This document shows, piece by piece, positions 1-12,219 of a stretch of 64,000 nucleotides of DNA (positions within the stretch are counted from its first letter, which is position 1; every line of letters starts with the position of its first letter). The stretch comes from Mesaphorura yosii. Taxonomy: Eukaryota; Arthropoda; Collembola; Poduromorpha; Tullbergiidae. The notes under the pieces are model-generated. The model ran no database searches. It was not told the DNA's origin and was given only the letters and a program-made list of their open reading frames with translations. The position numbers were made by a program, and so were the translations under genes. Where the stretch lies: positions 372,001 to 436,000 of the forward strand of contig WIXG01000002.1 of assembly GCA_009869945.1 (NCBI GenBank). The letters run 5' to 3'.

Positions 1-2407
1 AGGGTTTCGTGCCCATTCGACAGATTCACGTCGCGATACTGGGCGACCGACAGAACTTGGTTTTTGTCTGGAAGTTCGGAAAATCCGAGATCCCAAACTG
101 ATGGCTGCCTTGAGAAATCATTTTCGTGTGGAGACGCAAATGCCGACTCTTTCAGACGTCGAGATTCGTCTCCGTTTGAGGTTGGACGTGTTTTTCGAGC
201 GTTCGTCACTTCGACCAAGTTCATTGGCCGTCTAAAGAAACAGTAGCATCAATTAGTTGCAGTCGCAGGGCACAGACAGTATTTCTGGAGGCATTCGCTT
301 ACTTTGGGCTGTGAAAATTCTCCAGATTCAAGCTCAGTTTTTCATTGCACGAAATGTCCAAGTACGTCAAATGTCCACCGATGATCAAATCTTCCAGGTT
401 GATCTTGCGTAAATTGTTGTGAGACAAGTCTACCACCTTGAGTGACGGTAGTTTGGTTAAGTTAGGTACGTTTTCCAGTTGATTGGAGTGAACACGGAGT
501 ACTCGTAGATTTGGTAGGGATGAGAGTTTCGATGGCAGAGAGCGGATTCGATTCCCACAAACGATCAATTCTTCTAAATTTTTCCACGCGACCAAGCACC
601 TGAAAGAAAGAAAAGAATCGTGAATGCGTAATTCCTACAACGGTGAAGACGCAAGACTTCAGTTGGTCAATGCAATAATCATTTGGGCAATGAATTGGGA
701 AATTGCCCCAAAGGTTAACGTGAATTCGATCCAATTCGAGTTTTTGTAAGGAAGGCAGGAAGCAAGCGTGACTACATTTCTCAGATAAATTAAGGAACAA
801 ATGAGCGTAGTGAAATTTTCCTCCGCGCCCATTCGCTATTCATCAATTCTTCTACTTGAAAATTAAGATGTCGAACTCGCATTCATCATGAAAGTGCATT
901 TTTTCTTCACGCGCGCATGTGAACTTGAGCGTGCAAATGTTGTTCTAATTAATTTATCAATAGCGAGGATTCTCAGTCGAGTTATTTGAGTCTTGAGTGC
1001 TGATAACGCTACGTCGTGATTGTGATTGCGATTACCTTTCGTGAATGTGCTGAATTTTATTAAATCCCAAGTACAGCCTTTTGATGCTGCTGCACTCGTA
1101 TAGGAATTCCAACGCATTTCGATCTTCACTGTCTTGTAGTTGATTCCGACTCAAGTACAGCTCTTGAATGCGAGAGTTCTTCCCAAAATTTGGCATGTGT
1201 TCAATCAGATTCTGACTCAGGTTGAGAACTTTGAGCCTGTGCAGGTGAAAATGACAAAAATTAGAATAGATTCATTTACAACTATAAAATTAGTCGTTCA
1301 TGATTGAATTGCTATCATCTACAAGATTCAGGCTTAGGATTTGCGTGATACCTCGTGCGACAGTTGTAAAAAGTTATCATGTTCATGCACTTTTAACTAA
1401 TTTAGTAGACTTGAACGCTCTCCGCCTGCGTCTGTCCGTACCTGAGCTACTGCAGACACTACCTGAATTAGAATTGGTTGGCTTAAGCACTTAAGTGGAT
1501 TGCGTGCAATTGCAACTGAATACAACGAGATAAGCATCTTTCTTACAAAAGTAGCGTTGCTTTGTTTGTTTTATAATTTTGTAATGTTTGCAAGAGGTTG
1601 CAGAGCGCTGGCTCATTGTTGGACTGGAAGGTTCACGTGAACGTCGATAATTAATGTCACACTGCTGAATCTCTGTGTCATTCCTGTCCTTTTCTGACGA
1701 ATGACTTTATTTAAATGCAACGCATTTTAACATTTGTAAATTTCTCATTTATAAACCTTTCTATCTTAAATTTTGATTGTTGGTCCTTTGTCGTTTATTG
1801 CACGGCCGCTACTGTTTACGTAATTTAGGCTTGAACTTACCTCGTCGCTCGTTGCACAAAGTCCTTCGACACAAACTCAATTTTGTTCGAGTAAACGTAC
1901 AGTTCACGAATTGGCAACTGAGACAGGCAATTCTGGAACTTGCAGTCTATTTGCCGGAGGTGATTGTTGGACGCGTAAATTGTGAAAAGCTCGGGAACAA
2001 TCCACGTCCATTCTGGCAATTCCTCCAGGTTGTTGCTGCAATTTGTACGCAAGGCATAAAATCTTCCAACTTGACATACTTCAGTTTTATGCACGTATTT
2101 AAACTTTTTGATCGACTTACAATGAAATCTGAAGCGTAGACAAGTTGTTTGGAAGCGGATCGATGGAAATGCATTGTAAATCTGAATGTGCAGGTAAAAA
2201 CATAAATGCATGTGAAATTAGCGTCGGATAAATTAATTTCATGTGCTGCTTACTATTATGAGAGCAGTCGAGGTAGGTGAGAGAAATTCCGCACAGGACC
2301 AAAATGTCCAAGTTGTTATTCGAACAGCACAACCACTCCAGCCGGGTCAGGCTCCTCAGGTCGAGTTTTTCGGCACTGTTTCCACTTATGTCAAGGTGCG
2401 TCAGGTT
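1..2407 (-). CDS. PHLPP: PHLPP-type PH/LRR protein phosphatase, LRR region and start of PP2C domain (partial)
   Basis: Seven minus-strand exons join in phase: 2254-2407, 2121-2181, 1841-2062, 1036-1236, 658-771, 303-599 and 1-231, the last running off the window. The product is a chain of leucine-rich repeats (for example LTHLDISGN, LEELPEW, LKVLNLSQN, LYLSRNQL, LRVLRVHSNQL, LKVVDLSHNNL) followed by a polar linker and then VWDLGFSELPDKNQVLSVAQ, which resembles the start of the PHLPP PP2C domain (known family form VWSHGYTEASGVKNKLCVA). The order of repeats also follows human PHLPP1. PHLPP enzymes dephosphorylate the hydrophobic motif of Akt, PKC and S6K. The metal-binding Asp residues lie outside the window, so catalytic competence cannot be judged. 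The 658 donor (GTCTTG) and the 2062 acceptor are the weakest junctions but keep the LRR register. The 5' end is uncertain (see the two candidate exons to the right). Confidence 0.85.
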
Positions 2408-5400
2408 CTGTAAACAAGCAATACAAACATTGCATTAGAAAGCATTGAATTAAAAAGTGTATCACGGTCGAAAGCCTTTTGTCTTCAATCTACGCGAATG
2501 AGAGTACAAAAACCACGGCATTGAGATCATCATTCCAGCCTTGGCTGCTTTGTTTTCTTCGCCTTCGCTACGCTCGCGTGGTTTCCAGTTTATTTACATT
2601 TAACATTTACGCTTATTTACGGGAGGAGTTCATTATTACGAGGACCTTGTACTCCGAATGCTGAGTTTTGATATGAAGCAGGTGCGCATCCGGCGTGGAT
2701 CATTGAATTGCGAGTCAGGACCGGAAATGACTATGACTAAACTGGCTAAACCCCCCCCCCCCCCTTCTAATTCCAAACCCATTCCACACAAAACGCTTGC
2801 AATAGACAAGCATAAATAACGCTTTCATTCATTATCATGTCTTGGTGGACATTATGGCATCTAAATCCAATTCGTTGTTCTCCAAGCTTCCAAGTGCATC
2901 TTGCATAATTTCATACAAAGCCGGGAATGAATGCCAACACTTGAATGAATTTCCAAATAACTCTTGGAAATGGAATTTACGTTCCATTCAGTCGCCAGTC
3001 TGGACAGTCACGCTTCAAAATCATGTCGCATTGAAGACGCGATAATTGTCACATGCCGACTCATAACTTTTGAATACACTTAATCTATGAATCTTGACTA
3101 TGAATATTTCACATTTCTTTGTTAAGACGGAAAACAAAATTCGTGCATTCATTCACATTCAAATTTCTTTCACGAGCCGAGTTAATAGCTTCCGCTTTGA
3201 TCTTGATCAAAGATAGCATTCATTCAATGCAGCAGCAGCCCAGTAATTTCCCTCACAGCACGACAGAAAAATGTAGCACGACTGACCCGCATAACTTTTC
3301 AATAGTCATGGCTGCTCACGAATTATGCATCAGCGAGTGACGCCTTGTACTTTTTTTTTACCTGGAAATGGCCGCCATTCAACCTGACAACCTCCAGCGT
3401 GCAGGCTCCATCGAATTTAAGTCGGAGTTTGTATTTTTTACTCGGCTCTTGATTCCCATTCACATCCGAACTGGTGAAAATGATATTTTGGCTTTGATTT
3501 TGGCTACCGGAGTCGCCGATACTGGAGGTAAACCCGTTGACAAAATTATTGAATAAATTAAAGCTATGCAGTTGGACATTTTCACTCTCACACATTTTGA
3601 TAACACTCAACTCGGGCTTGTACTTGAACATAACTGCAACATTTTATTCCCTTTCTGTATTCACATTTTACTCATTCGAAGATGCGCTCAATTAAATTGT
3701 AGCATGCTGAGATTTCTCACTCACTGCCACGAACACGTGAATCAAAGATTCACAGCCATTGTACGAATAGACAGACACAAAATCTTCTCCAATGAGACGT
3801 GCAATAAAAAATGTAACAAATTCATTGAATTCGTGTATTTTCTATGCAGATTGCAGAGAGGAAGACGCAGTTCACTTAATTTATGAGATGAGATGAGAAC
3901 CAAAATGAAAGCGTACGTTTTCTATAAGAATTCTTCAGATTCACACTCTTTTCTGGTACAGAAACAGTACGGCACGAGTGTGTGAGACAAAAATAAAACT
4001 AAACTACTACCATTTCACAATCCACAACAATAACAATGCAATTGCAGTTGCAATAAATTAAAGTGTGTCCCAACTTGTGCTTGTGCTCAAGCCACCTTCA
4101 CACAAAGCAATTCACAAGAACACTGAATGTGTAATGCGCTGCGACGCATTGAAATTGCAAAGTTCTTTAAAAAGATAAAATTGAAGCGAAGCCAAAAATA
4201 ATACTAATAAAATGTTTATGGGAGTGAACCGTGTAATTTTGTGTACTATACTGCGCTGCAGATAGCAAATGGTCTTGAAGAAATGAACTCGAGTGCGAGC
4301 GCGAGTCTATTAAAGGTTTTGATCTGAAACAAAACGAATGAATGCATAGAATGCAATACAACAATGCGCATGCATGCAGGTGGTTGGTGGTGGTGGTGGA
4401 GAAAAGCAAGAGCAAGACTTCTGAAGTGTGCGACCGACGCTTTTGACGAGCGAGCTGGTGAAGGCGATAGGCGAAGGAGGGCCTGCCTGCCTAATCGTGG
4501 TTCGTGGAGTGGAGGAACCTTCTTGACTGGCTTGGCTTACTCACAAAGGATACAAGCACTCGTTAAGGTTTAAATTAAGCTTGTCTAAACTAAACACAAA
4601 ACACAAAACGTGTTATTCAGTGTCACGCATCAAGTGATCCCATTTCTTTACGTAAGGCGTAAGAGAACTTTGTACTCTACTCAAGTACGAGTGTGAAGCA
4701 ACAATGCTTTTGAACCTTGGTGCTGGTGGGTGACACACCATTCGATTGTACAGTGTCTTGGAAAAGTACGACCGCTGTCAACTGTCAATTTTGTCGCCCT
4801 GCACTAAAACTGATTAAAAAATCCTTTCGATTCTCTTTTGTGTCTCCTTTTACGAACTTTCTCCAAAAAGGCAAACCAAAACTCAGGTTTCGGGTCTTCT
4901 TGCAAGAAGGACCAACAGTCTAGCTCGTTGCTCGTCGTTTCCTAAAAAATTAAGTAAAAGTCTCACGAGTCCACGTACAACAGGAATTCCGACGTCTTTA
5001 ATTGCGTGTACATAAAATATGACCATCAGAGTGAAGTACAGGCTTAATTAACACGGAGCATAATCACCATCAGCATTACCGTCACTTCTCTTCTCGCATC
5101 AGTCGCAAGATCCCATCGAGATAATCACAACAAAGAAACGGTACTCTACACGATGCAAGCAAAAAGCAACCCTTTGTAAGATGCTGAATGAGCATTAGTA
5201 TTATGAATGAGTATGATTCATTTCCATTTCTTTTGGGCCTGCAGAGAAGGAAAGGATATCAATTTCCGGTCATTTCTACCTTTCTACACTGTAATTCTGC
5301 TGCGCCCTTTTTTGCTTGGCGTTGGCGCAGACTGACGCAGACGCACAAAATCTCTTCACGCATTACGATTTCGTTTCTATTACGAGTTATGAGCAAAGAT

Positions 5401-5721
5401 TCGCTAAAGCAGTACACTGAGAATGTACTGCAGCACGAATGTAATTGTATACTTGTGATTTCAATTTCAGTCTTCTTAATTTTTGTTAATACTTCGTTAA
5501 GAACACAGACAATTGAAATCTGCAAAATCTGCTTTGCTCTGAGCCCATCGCACTATCGCGCATGATGTCACGTTTTACTTTTATGATGGCCAATTAGACC
5601 AGACATCTCAAAAGCAAAGACAAAGTGTTCACTTGCACTTTCCTCCTCTTAGAGAAGAAAGGCCACAATTTGCGATTCGATCACCCAATTAATTTAATTA
5701 CTTGTGTACTTACTTGGAAGC
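2408..5721. other. Non-coding stretches between PHLPP exon candidates
   Basis: Apart from the candidate exon at 3362-3631, this is AT-rich DNA with no exon I can support. It contains a pure run of 14 C at 2751-2764 and a short GGT-rich tract near 4380-4401. If the 5' exons are right, these are introns of about 0.95 and 2.1 kb. Confidence 0.5.
3362..3631 (-). CDS. Candidate upstream exon of the PHLPP gene
   Basis: A minus-strand open frame ends at a good donor (CATTTCCAG then GTAAAA, exon end 3362) in phase 0, which matches the phase-0 acceptor at 2407. It reads through a Ser/Asn/Gln-rich stretch into KKYKLRLKFDGACTLEVVRL just before the donor, and would splice straight into NLTHLDISGN. The 5' boundary is open: there is an ATG at 3631, a good acceptor just inside it whose phase does not match the exon at 5722, and a weaker phase-0 acceptor. 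It could therefore be an alternative first exon. I do not recognise a PH domain here. Assignment rests on phase and position only. Confidence 0.45.
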
Positions 5722-6250
5722 TATTGTTGTCGACAATTGAACAATGCGACGGATCCCCACAACCACAACCATTCCAATTGTTTTGGATATGGTGATGGTG
5801 TTGGTGGCCACCATGCGCTTGCGCGTGCACGCGACGAAGATCCATTTTCACAGGCACTGGCAGCGCTTTCTTCTTTGTATTGGTCTTGACCACCGACGAC
5901 GACGTCGACGCGGACGCAGATGATAAGCTTGAAGAAGTGATCGACGAAGACGGCGAGATGGACATCAACGACGAAGGGAGCGTGATTCGATTCTCGGGCG
6001 GAATAATGCTCGAGTCTCCATCGGTGGCATTCTCGTCAAGTTCTTCCAGAGCCGTGGAGGCTGTCGTGTTGGACGTGTAAATGAAAGAGTTTGTGATGGA
6101 ACCCGAATCTTCGTGCCCGTGGCTGCCGCAGCCGTGGGCCTGATGCGTCGCTTGCTGATGCTGGAGAAGCAGGACGCGATGAAGGTTTGTCTGATTCTGA
6201 GCTTGGGTGTGATGGTACTTTCTTCCAATCAGTTTACCCAACGACGGCAT
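5722..6250 (-). CDS. Candidate first exon, His/Ser-rich N-terminus, probably of the PHLPP gene
   Basis: An ATG at 6250 opens a 176-codon frame ending SNNSFQ-like at a consensus donor (CAA then GTAAGTAC, exon end 5722), phase 0. The encoded protein has low complexity: Gln/His near residues 10-50, a long Ser/Ala/Thr run in the middle, a His cluster HQHHHH near residue 150 and a Cys/Gly motif CGCGDPSHC. The open length and the strong donor argue that it is coding. Membership of the PHLPP gene is inferred because it is the nearest upstream exon-like block on the same strand; it could be a separate gene whose other exons I cannot see. Confidence 0.45.
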
Positions 6251-8794
6251 TCTTGCAGGGTGCCTTGTTCATGGTTCGTAAAATTCACTGCCGCAGTTTC
6301 TCAGTTCAGCATTTAACTTCGCGTGAAACACTTGACGATCCAAGACAGACATAAGTACCTTTGGAGGAACCCCACTATTACAGGTCCAAAACTCATAATT
6401 TCAAACGTCATCTGGCAAGTTCACGTTCGGCGGCTTACACGTTCGCGTTTCTGATTCACTGATTTCATTGAACTCCGTTATCAATTCAAACGACACACGT
6501 ACGGTTTCAAGTGTCCACGGACTTAGGCGGACACGCACTGATCAGTGATCTCTGATCTGGGAAACAAATACTAAACACATCATCTACGACATCAAAACTA
6601 GAGATTGGAATCACGGAAGGAAAACGAACGGAAGCTTATTGTCTTGTATTGTAAACTAAACAGCACTGCAACTGTGGAATGTGGAGGCGATTGTGATTGA
6701 ATTCCTGCCTGCCTGGCTCGCTTGGCTGGCTGGGCGGAGGCTGACGCTGTCTCAACGACTGTCTGTGGCTGTGGCTGTGGTTGCGACTGTGACCGAGAGC
6801 GCCTGAACTTTGGTTGCCGCGCTGTGGTTCTAGTTGTAGTCAATCGTAGTAACAATTGCTCATTAAATCCCAAAATCAGCGTGCAGTGTATATTTAAATA
6901 TTAAAAGTCAACTGCCATGCTACGCCAGAATAATTCCACATCACTCAGTCTGCCTGCGCCCCTTCCTTGTTCATCATCATTGTTAATAACGTTCAGTACC
7001 CGTAGAACAGAATGCAGATGTACCACGACTCGACTCGACTGCGACCAAGCCATGTCATTGTTGTAAAACTCTAACCTAAAGTGAGTACCAGAACGTTGGC
7101 CGTTGTACAGCACAGAAGACAGCGTTGCGTTGTGATTGTGATGTACTTGGCGTGTATCGTATCAAAATGATAAATAATTACCATCAGTATAGCGGACAGC
7201 ATGGTATGGCAGAAATGATGATCCACCCAAAAAAGAGTCTGCACTGTAATCATCATCTGAAAGAATAACACAAATATAACTGTAACGGAATCACAAAGCG
7301 AATTCGAATGACATGACATGTGTGATGACATGCCACATATTTCTATGTCCTGTAAGTTCTGTTGGAAATTCTGTTTCTGTTCTAGTCACTGAACTGAACG
7401 CTGATCTCTGCTTGAGCTTGTGGAAGTAGCAGTAATTTTGTAATTGGCCATCAAATGTGACTGGTTATACGAAGAAATATGGCAACATTTTTCTGAATTG
7501 CATTGGGATTATTCCACGAATATGAATTAACTGAATTTATCGCATCGCATCGATTTAAACGCGTTCATTTAGATTTGAAGCATGTCAATCACGATCAAGA
7601 ATCACGCCAGGCACGTATTTGCATTGTTACCAATTTTGGAATGCAATCTGAAGGCATTGACATCCAAAGCGCCGGAGATGACGTTGACAAAATGGCAACG
7701 CCATTTTTTGCACTGCAACATTTAGTTTGTCACTTCCTCGGGCTTCCGGTGTCAATAAATTCATATTACGCGTACGTGCACAGTACAAGTAAATTAAACG
7801 TCGCAAACATGATGTGATGGCACAATGGCAGAGAGGTGACATTAATGAGGCTGTGGCTGTGGTCGGTCCGCCGCAGTACACTGTCGTTGTTGCGCTGCGC
7901 CCTTGTAATTAGTATTACACAATCATTTGCTAATGCTAATGTTTCCTCTTCGCATCAAGCCTAATTTGTTAATTATTCATTTTCATTGTGAAATAATTGA
8001 AACTCTCGTTATGTAACACGTAAAAGTGCTGGTGCTGCAAAATATGTAAAATATTTCAAAAGCGAATTGAAGTTGCGAATGGAGTCGACACAATTTAAGC
8101 TGGAATTTCTGCAGAAAGTAGAAAATATTATATCGTGTCAGCATAATTCACAATCAATACCCACATTCCATCATTAATTACATTAATAAGTAGCGGAATC
8201 TCGGATGCATGACGAACAATAAATAATGCCAATTAGAAAATTCGCGCATTCGTCATAAATGTCACGCATCATTAAGTTACTTTGTCCTGTGCTCTCCTGT
8301 TAGCCATCTGCCTCGCTAAGTTCCATTCACGAATGAAGTATGTGAGTCTGAGGTGACCGTTAATGGTGCTCATTGCCTGCAACCCGCAATTCATTGGCTT
8401 CTAATTAACCGTCATCAAATTAAAATCTGCCATATGTGACAAATTCTGCCCTCAAATTCTTAATTTCCTTAATCATCGTCAATGCTGGCTGTAAAACGCA
8501 AAAGTACAATTTTGATGCAAAATCTGCAGTTCTTGTCTTTTCGCATGAATTTGCAAATTTTCAGCACAAAGTCGTTAAGAAACGATGTGCGCGGTATCCC
8601 GGAAAATTAAAACCACCTCCAATTTACTAACATCCATAAAATTCGCGAACAGATTGAAATTAACCGAGCAATAAATTAAAGGACCATTCTACCATACATT
8701 TTACATGCGCTCATGCAGCAAAATCGAGAAAACAGACTATTTACTCTTTCTTTCATTTAAGTTTACGCTCTAACTGACGCCAGAACAATTAACA
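6251..8794. other. Intergenic region, no gene seen
   Basis: No open frame here has splice context, family similarity or convincing composition. A short CTGTGG hexamer repeat lies at about 6763-6780, and a TGATCAGTGATC-like palindromic patch near 6537-6560. The right part is very AT-rich. It presumably carries the PHLPP promoter on its left side. Confidence 0.5.
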
Positions 8795-9074
8795 ATGAAT
8801 TCCGAACAATGGGATGAGAAAGATGAACCTTTTCCTCGTTCTAAGCCATTTGACGCCCTGAACGTCGATTACTTGAAGCAAAAACAAACAAAGAAAGCAC
8901 AACATCAAATACTTGCCCGGCTCCTCGCCAAAAAGTCAAGCTTGAAAGGTCCCGACGCTTGCGATGAGTTTGAGCTTTTGTAAGCACCAACTTGACTTAC
9001 GATTTAAGAAATTGCACAATTACAGGCACGCAAGTCACGATTCAGCGATTTCGAATTCGCGCTTGTGGCAGTGA
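8795..9074 (+). CDS. Putative two-exon small protein (about 77 aa), unknown
   Basis: The ATG at 8795 sits in a good context (AACAATG). The frame is open for 62 codons and has coding-like composition (charged, Lys/Asp/Glu-rich, motifs such as DEPFPRSKPFDAL and ILARLLAKKSSLKGP). It would stop at 8981, but the stop overlaps a donor (CTTTT then GTAAGC, intron 8980-9025, 46 bp, ending TTACAG). Splicing gives LL then HASHDSAISNSRLWQ and a stop at 9072-9074. I do not recognise the family. There is no signal peptide or membrane segment, and it would be a soluble basic/acidic protein. The intron is shorter than most in the window but of similar type. Chance cannot be excluded because the sequence is short. 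Confidence 0.4.
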
Positions 9075-9571
9075 CACTGAAAAATTGATGATAGTCATCC
9101 TTAAAATATTGCGATTTATTTTTACGCCTGCACTCAAGGTTATGCAATTGTTCGATAAATTCGAACAAAGTACGAACAATGTGAATTCGAATTCTCATTT
9201 TTCTTTTGCCTTTCCTTTTGCTACTCATATTTTTATTGCGTTGCAGCTACAAAGCTAAAGCTACAATTACACAGATAATTATACACGCATAACGTAACAC
9301 CAACACCAACACTTGCGTACTATTGTCTACTGTATTTAAATGTTGTAATGTTTGCAGCCGAGGCTGAAACTTTTTTCTCAATTTCAGCCTCAACCAGAAC
9401 AAAAGCATGGCAGTTATGATTTTTAACACTGATTACAAACTTCCTCCGCTGAACCCAGCAAAATTAATAACGCTGACTGCGAATTGCGATGACGAATGAT
9501 GAAATGAGCTGCCATTTTTGTGCAATGCAAGTGCAAAGTTTGCCAAGGCTAAGACAGCGTTAGTGTTTGTG
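9075..9571. other. Intergenic, 3' side of the CAP gene
   Basis: AT-rich sequence lying downstream of both the putative small gene and the CAP gene. No further gene or clear AATAAA for the CAP gene was found. Confidence 0.4.
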
Positions 9572-11126
9572 TTATTGCAATGCGCCTAAAGTGTTATCAA
9601 TTGCAACGTTAATGGCAGTGCCGTTGCGGAAGTTGCTATCACTAACGATGGCAATAGCATTGGTTTTGGCAGTGTTCGTTCCAAGCCGTGTTTGGCGAAT
9701 TCGTTCCGCTCTGGCGACGGAAAAGGCTCCAGTGATCTTGTCCTTGCAGTTGCAGGTTGCTCGGCAGTGCTTCCTTCGCAGCCGACCCTCCTTCGTTTTG
9801 TCCCGACACAGCCATTCGTTCCACTCTCTCTTCATGTCGAGACAATTCACCCACAAGTCGGCGACGGGACAGGAATTTGTGCAAAGGTGCAGCTTTGGGT
9901 GGCAGTCGTTCGGGCAGGATCCGCAAGGCTTCCCTTTCTTGTAAGGCCAGCCAAGAATGTCCAGGAAATTGCCACTGCAATCAAGCGACCCAATAAAATC
10001 ATTATGTATGCGTATGCAGACGACAGAGAAAGTGTGATTGCTTACGTCGGGCAGTAGTTACAGACGTAATTGTAGAAAATCTTCCCTTGCACGCTTTTGC
10101 ACTTCGCATATCCGCAACCAACTTTATGACTCGAAGCCCAAACCATTTGCGTGTAATGCCCGACCAGTCTGAGATTATTCGTCAGCGATCCGTAAGTGAA
10201 GTTACGGTATTCGAGAAACCAAGACTTGATTGCAAAATACCTGCAAGATGCGTAAAACCAAGTCAAAGAGAATGATAATGCCAAGAGGAATTTTTCATCT
10301 AGTTCTATGATCTTACCACGGAACTTTGTGCGTGGAGATGAAAATGTTTTGACCACACGGACCATAAAATTGGGTCCATCTATCAGTTGCATTGTCATGC
10401 TTTAGAAGTTGACACTCATCAGCCCATCTCTGCGCTCGATTTGAGGCTTCATCGTGCCAAGTCTGCAAATTGACACGAGGAGACTTGAATTTAGCTCTGG
10501 GCTTTGATGCACCTAACGAGAGTTGTATGTCACCAGTTCGAACTACCTTCGGTGAGAAATTACGAGTGCGACCGAGAAAAGAAAAGCCATTTTATTTGAA
10601 GAACACGGGACTGCGACTGGAAAAAATGTTCTAGGAATAATTGTCGGGAACAATTGTCCTGGAACAATTTTCTGGAACAAATCTCGGAAACAACGTGCAC
10701 CTGGAACAACGTGCATTTGAATTGTTAACGCATTCGAACTCGCAGCCGATTCTCACTGAATGTGGTTCAGACTTTCGATATTCAAACTGGTGATGTGACA
10801 GATACGAAACGAGGTCAGGCGAGCGTTTTTTTTACCATTTCCAGCATGTTGGCCGCTCGTGGCCTGACATTCTGCCTGAAGAAATTGTGGTACGCAACTA
10901 TTTTGTCCTGAACACGATTTGTTGTCGGAACCAACTTCGTATCCAGCATCTGATGTCCATAGATTTTTGGCACTGTAATTGAGACGACGCGAAAAATAAA
11001 CTGTGATTGGCGTTTAGTAAATATATAATTGCAGCAATAATTAAACTTACTTCGGTCATTCTTCAAACTGAGGACACTTCCAATCAGCAACAGCAGTATC
11101 AGCAAATGTATCAGCGAAGAATCCAT
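9572..11126 (-). CDS. Secreted CAP-superfamily protein (CRISP / venom-allergen-5 like)
   Basis: Five minus-strand exons join in phase: 11051-11126, 10836-10972, 10317-10462, 10046-10240 and 9572-9974 (318 aa). The ATG at 11126 is chosen because it begins a signal peptide (MDSSLIHLLILLLLIGSVLS); an in-frame ATG lies 27 bp upstream. The CAP domain follows: VAYHNFFRQNVRP, ANMLEMTWHDEASNRAQRWA, CGQNIF and the hallmark HYTQMVWASSHKVGCGYA near residue 148, then YNYVCNYCPTGNF. The acceptor His and other pocket residues look intact. A Cys-rich hinge (PCGSCPNDC, LCTNSC) and a second Cys block ending CRATCNCKD resemble the CRISP C-terminal region. An extra tail of about 55 mostly Cys-free residues follows, longer than usual. 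Role unknown; arthropod relatives occur in secretions and haemolymph. Confidence 0.88.
10631..10715. repeat. Degenerate tandem repeat, unit about 14 bp, in a CAP intron
   Basis: Six imperfect copies of a unit close to CCTGGAACAATTGT run head to tail (13-16 bp each). The last two share the variant ending ACGTGCA. It lies inside the 10463-10835 intron of the CAP gene, which is larger than the gene's other introns. Confidence 0.6.
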
Positions 11127-12219
11127 TCTGCATTTCAATGTGTGTCCGTCCAATTAAAGTGATCAGCCCAATTATTCATCAACTCAGTTCCAATTCCTGT
11201 CCCACAACGACCACAACTACATTTTACTACAGTTTCTGCGCTTCAAGCCACCGTTTGAAGTATGACGAATTAACCGTGAAATACAAAGTTGAACTCAGTT
11301 TCAATTCATTTCTCACTCCAAGTTTTAATTATTCTCTTACTTTGGTCAACAAAGCTTCGAATGCCGGCGTCTTGTATCGTTTTCGCATCAGGGCTGTGCA
11401 AAAGTGGTTATTTTTGGAAATGTAGGCTGCATTTTCTTTGAGATAATGAACTGCATCAGTAGAATGTTTTGGAAGAAAACTGATTCTACGACTGAGTCTG
11501 GGAAGACAAATAGGCTCGGAGTAATTTGTTTGGCACTCACTAGACAAGACGTCGCGTAGTTAAACGACGTGTTAGTGCAATGCACTTAGGATTAGACAAG
11601 ACAATCGTAATTGAGTATGGATCATGGGCACTTATCCAAACATCAAACATTTGTTCACTTCAAAGAAGACACCGACCCCGAAAGACGTACACACGAACTC
11701 AAACCCAATTTTAAGACTTAAACATTGCTTCTTATCCGTACGGCAATTAAAGAAGTGACAGATGAAATCTGTTGGCGGCAGTTGGCATCTGCATTTTTGC
11801 TTTACTAACCTTTCTTCTTAAACTGAGAGTTGTACTGAATTCGGACTTGAAGCATCTCGAGTTTTGGCTTGACTCCGTAACACATTGCGTCCGATTTTAG
11901 GGCAGTTATGTTAAAATACGGGTCAGAGTTTTACGACCAGAGAATTAAATACGACTACGCCATACTTTTTCTTTGAGATCAACAACACTCAGATTTCAAG
12001 CTGGCAAATAAATATGCTCACGGTTATAGTATAGTTTGAAGTTGTTGATGCTGGCAATCGGTATCGAAATACAGATGAACCGACAAGGGCCGATTGTATT
12101 AATGCAAGATCGACTAACGAAGATCATTGCGCTTTAGACGCACGTATGCACACAATTGGGAACAGAGTGCTACTTTATTTTAAAATTTTGAAAACGCGCA
12201 CGTTTGTACAAAATTTGTT
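11127..12219. other. Intergenic between CAP and DNAAF6 genes
   Basis: No exon recognised. The left part must hold the CAP promoter (no TATA box seen on the minus strand); the right end holds the 3' untranslated region and poly(A) signal of DNAAF6. Confidence 0.45.
12174..12179 (-). terminator. Poly(A) signal of DNAAF6
   Basis: AATAAA on the minus strand, about 41 bp past the stop codon. Confidence 0.6.

Noticed and set aside
5880..6080. Acidic Asp/Glu-rich plus-strand frame
   Set aside because: It is the complement of the Ser-rich minus-strand exon candidate at 5722-6250.
7503..7817. 104-codon plus-strand frame
   Set aside because: Does not begin at a good ATG context, no family similarity, several frames of similar length overlap it.
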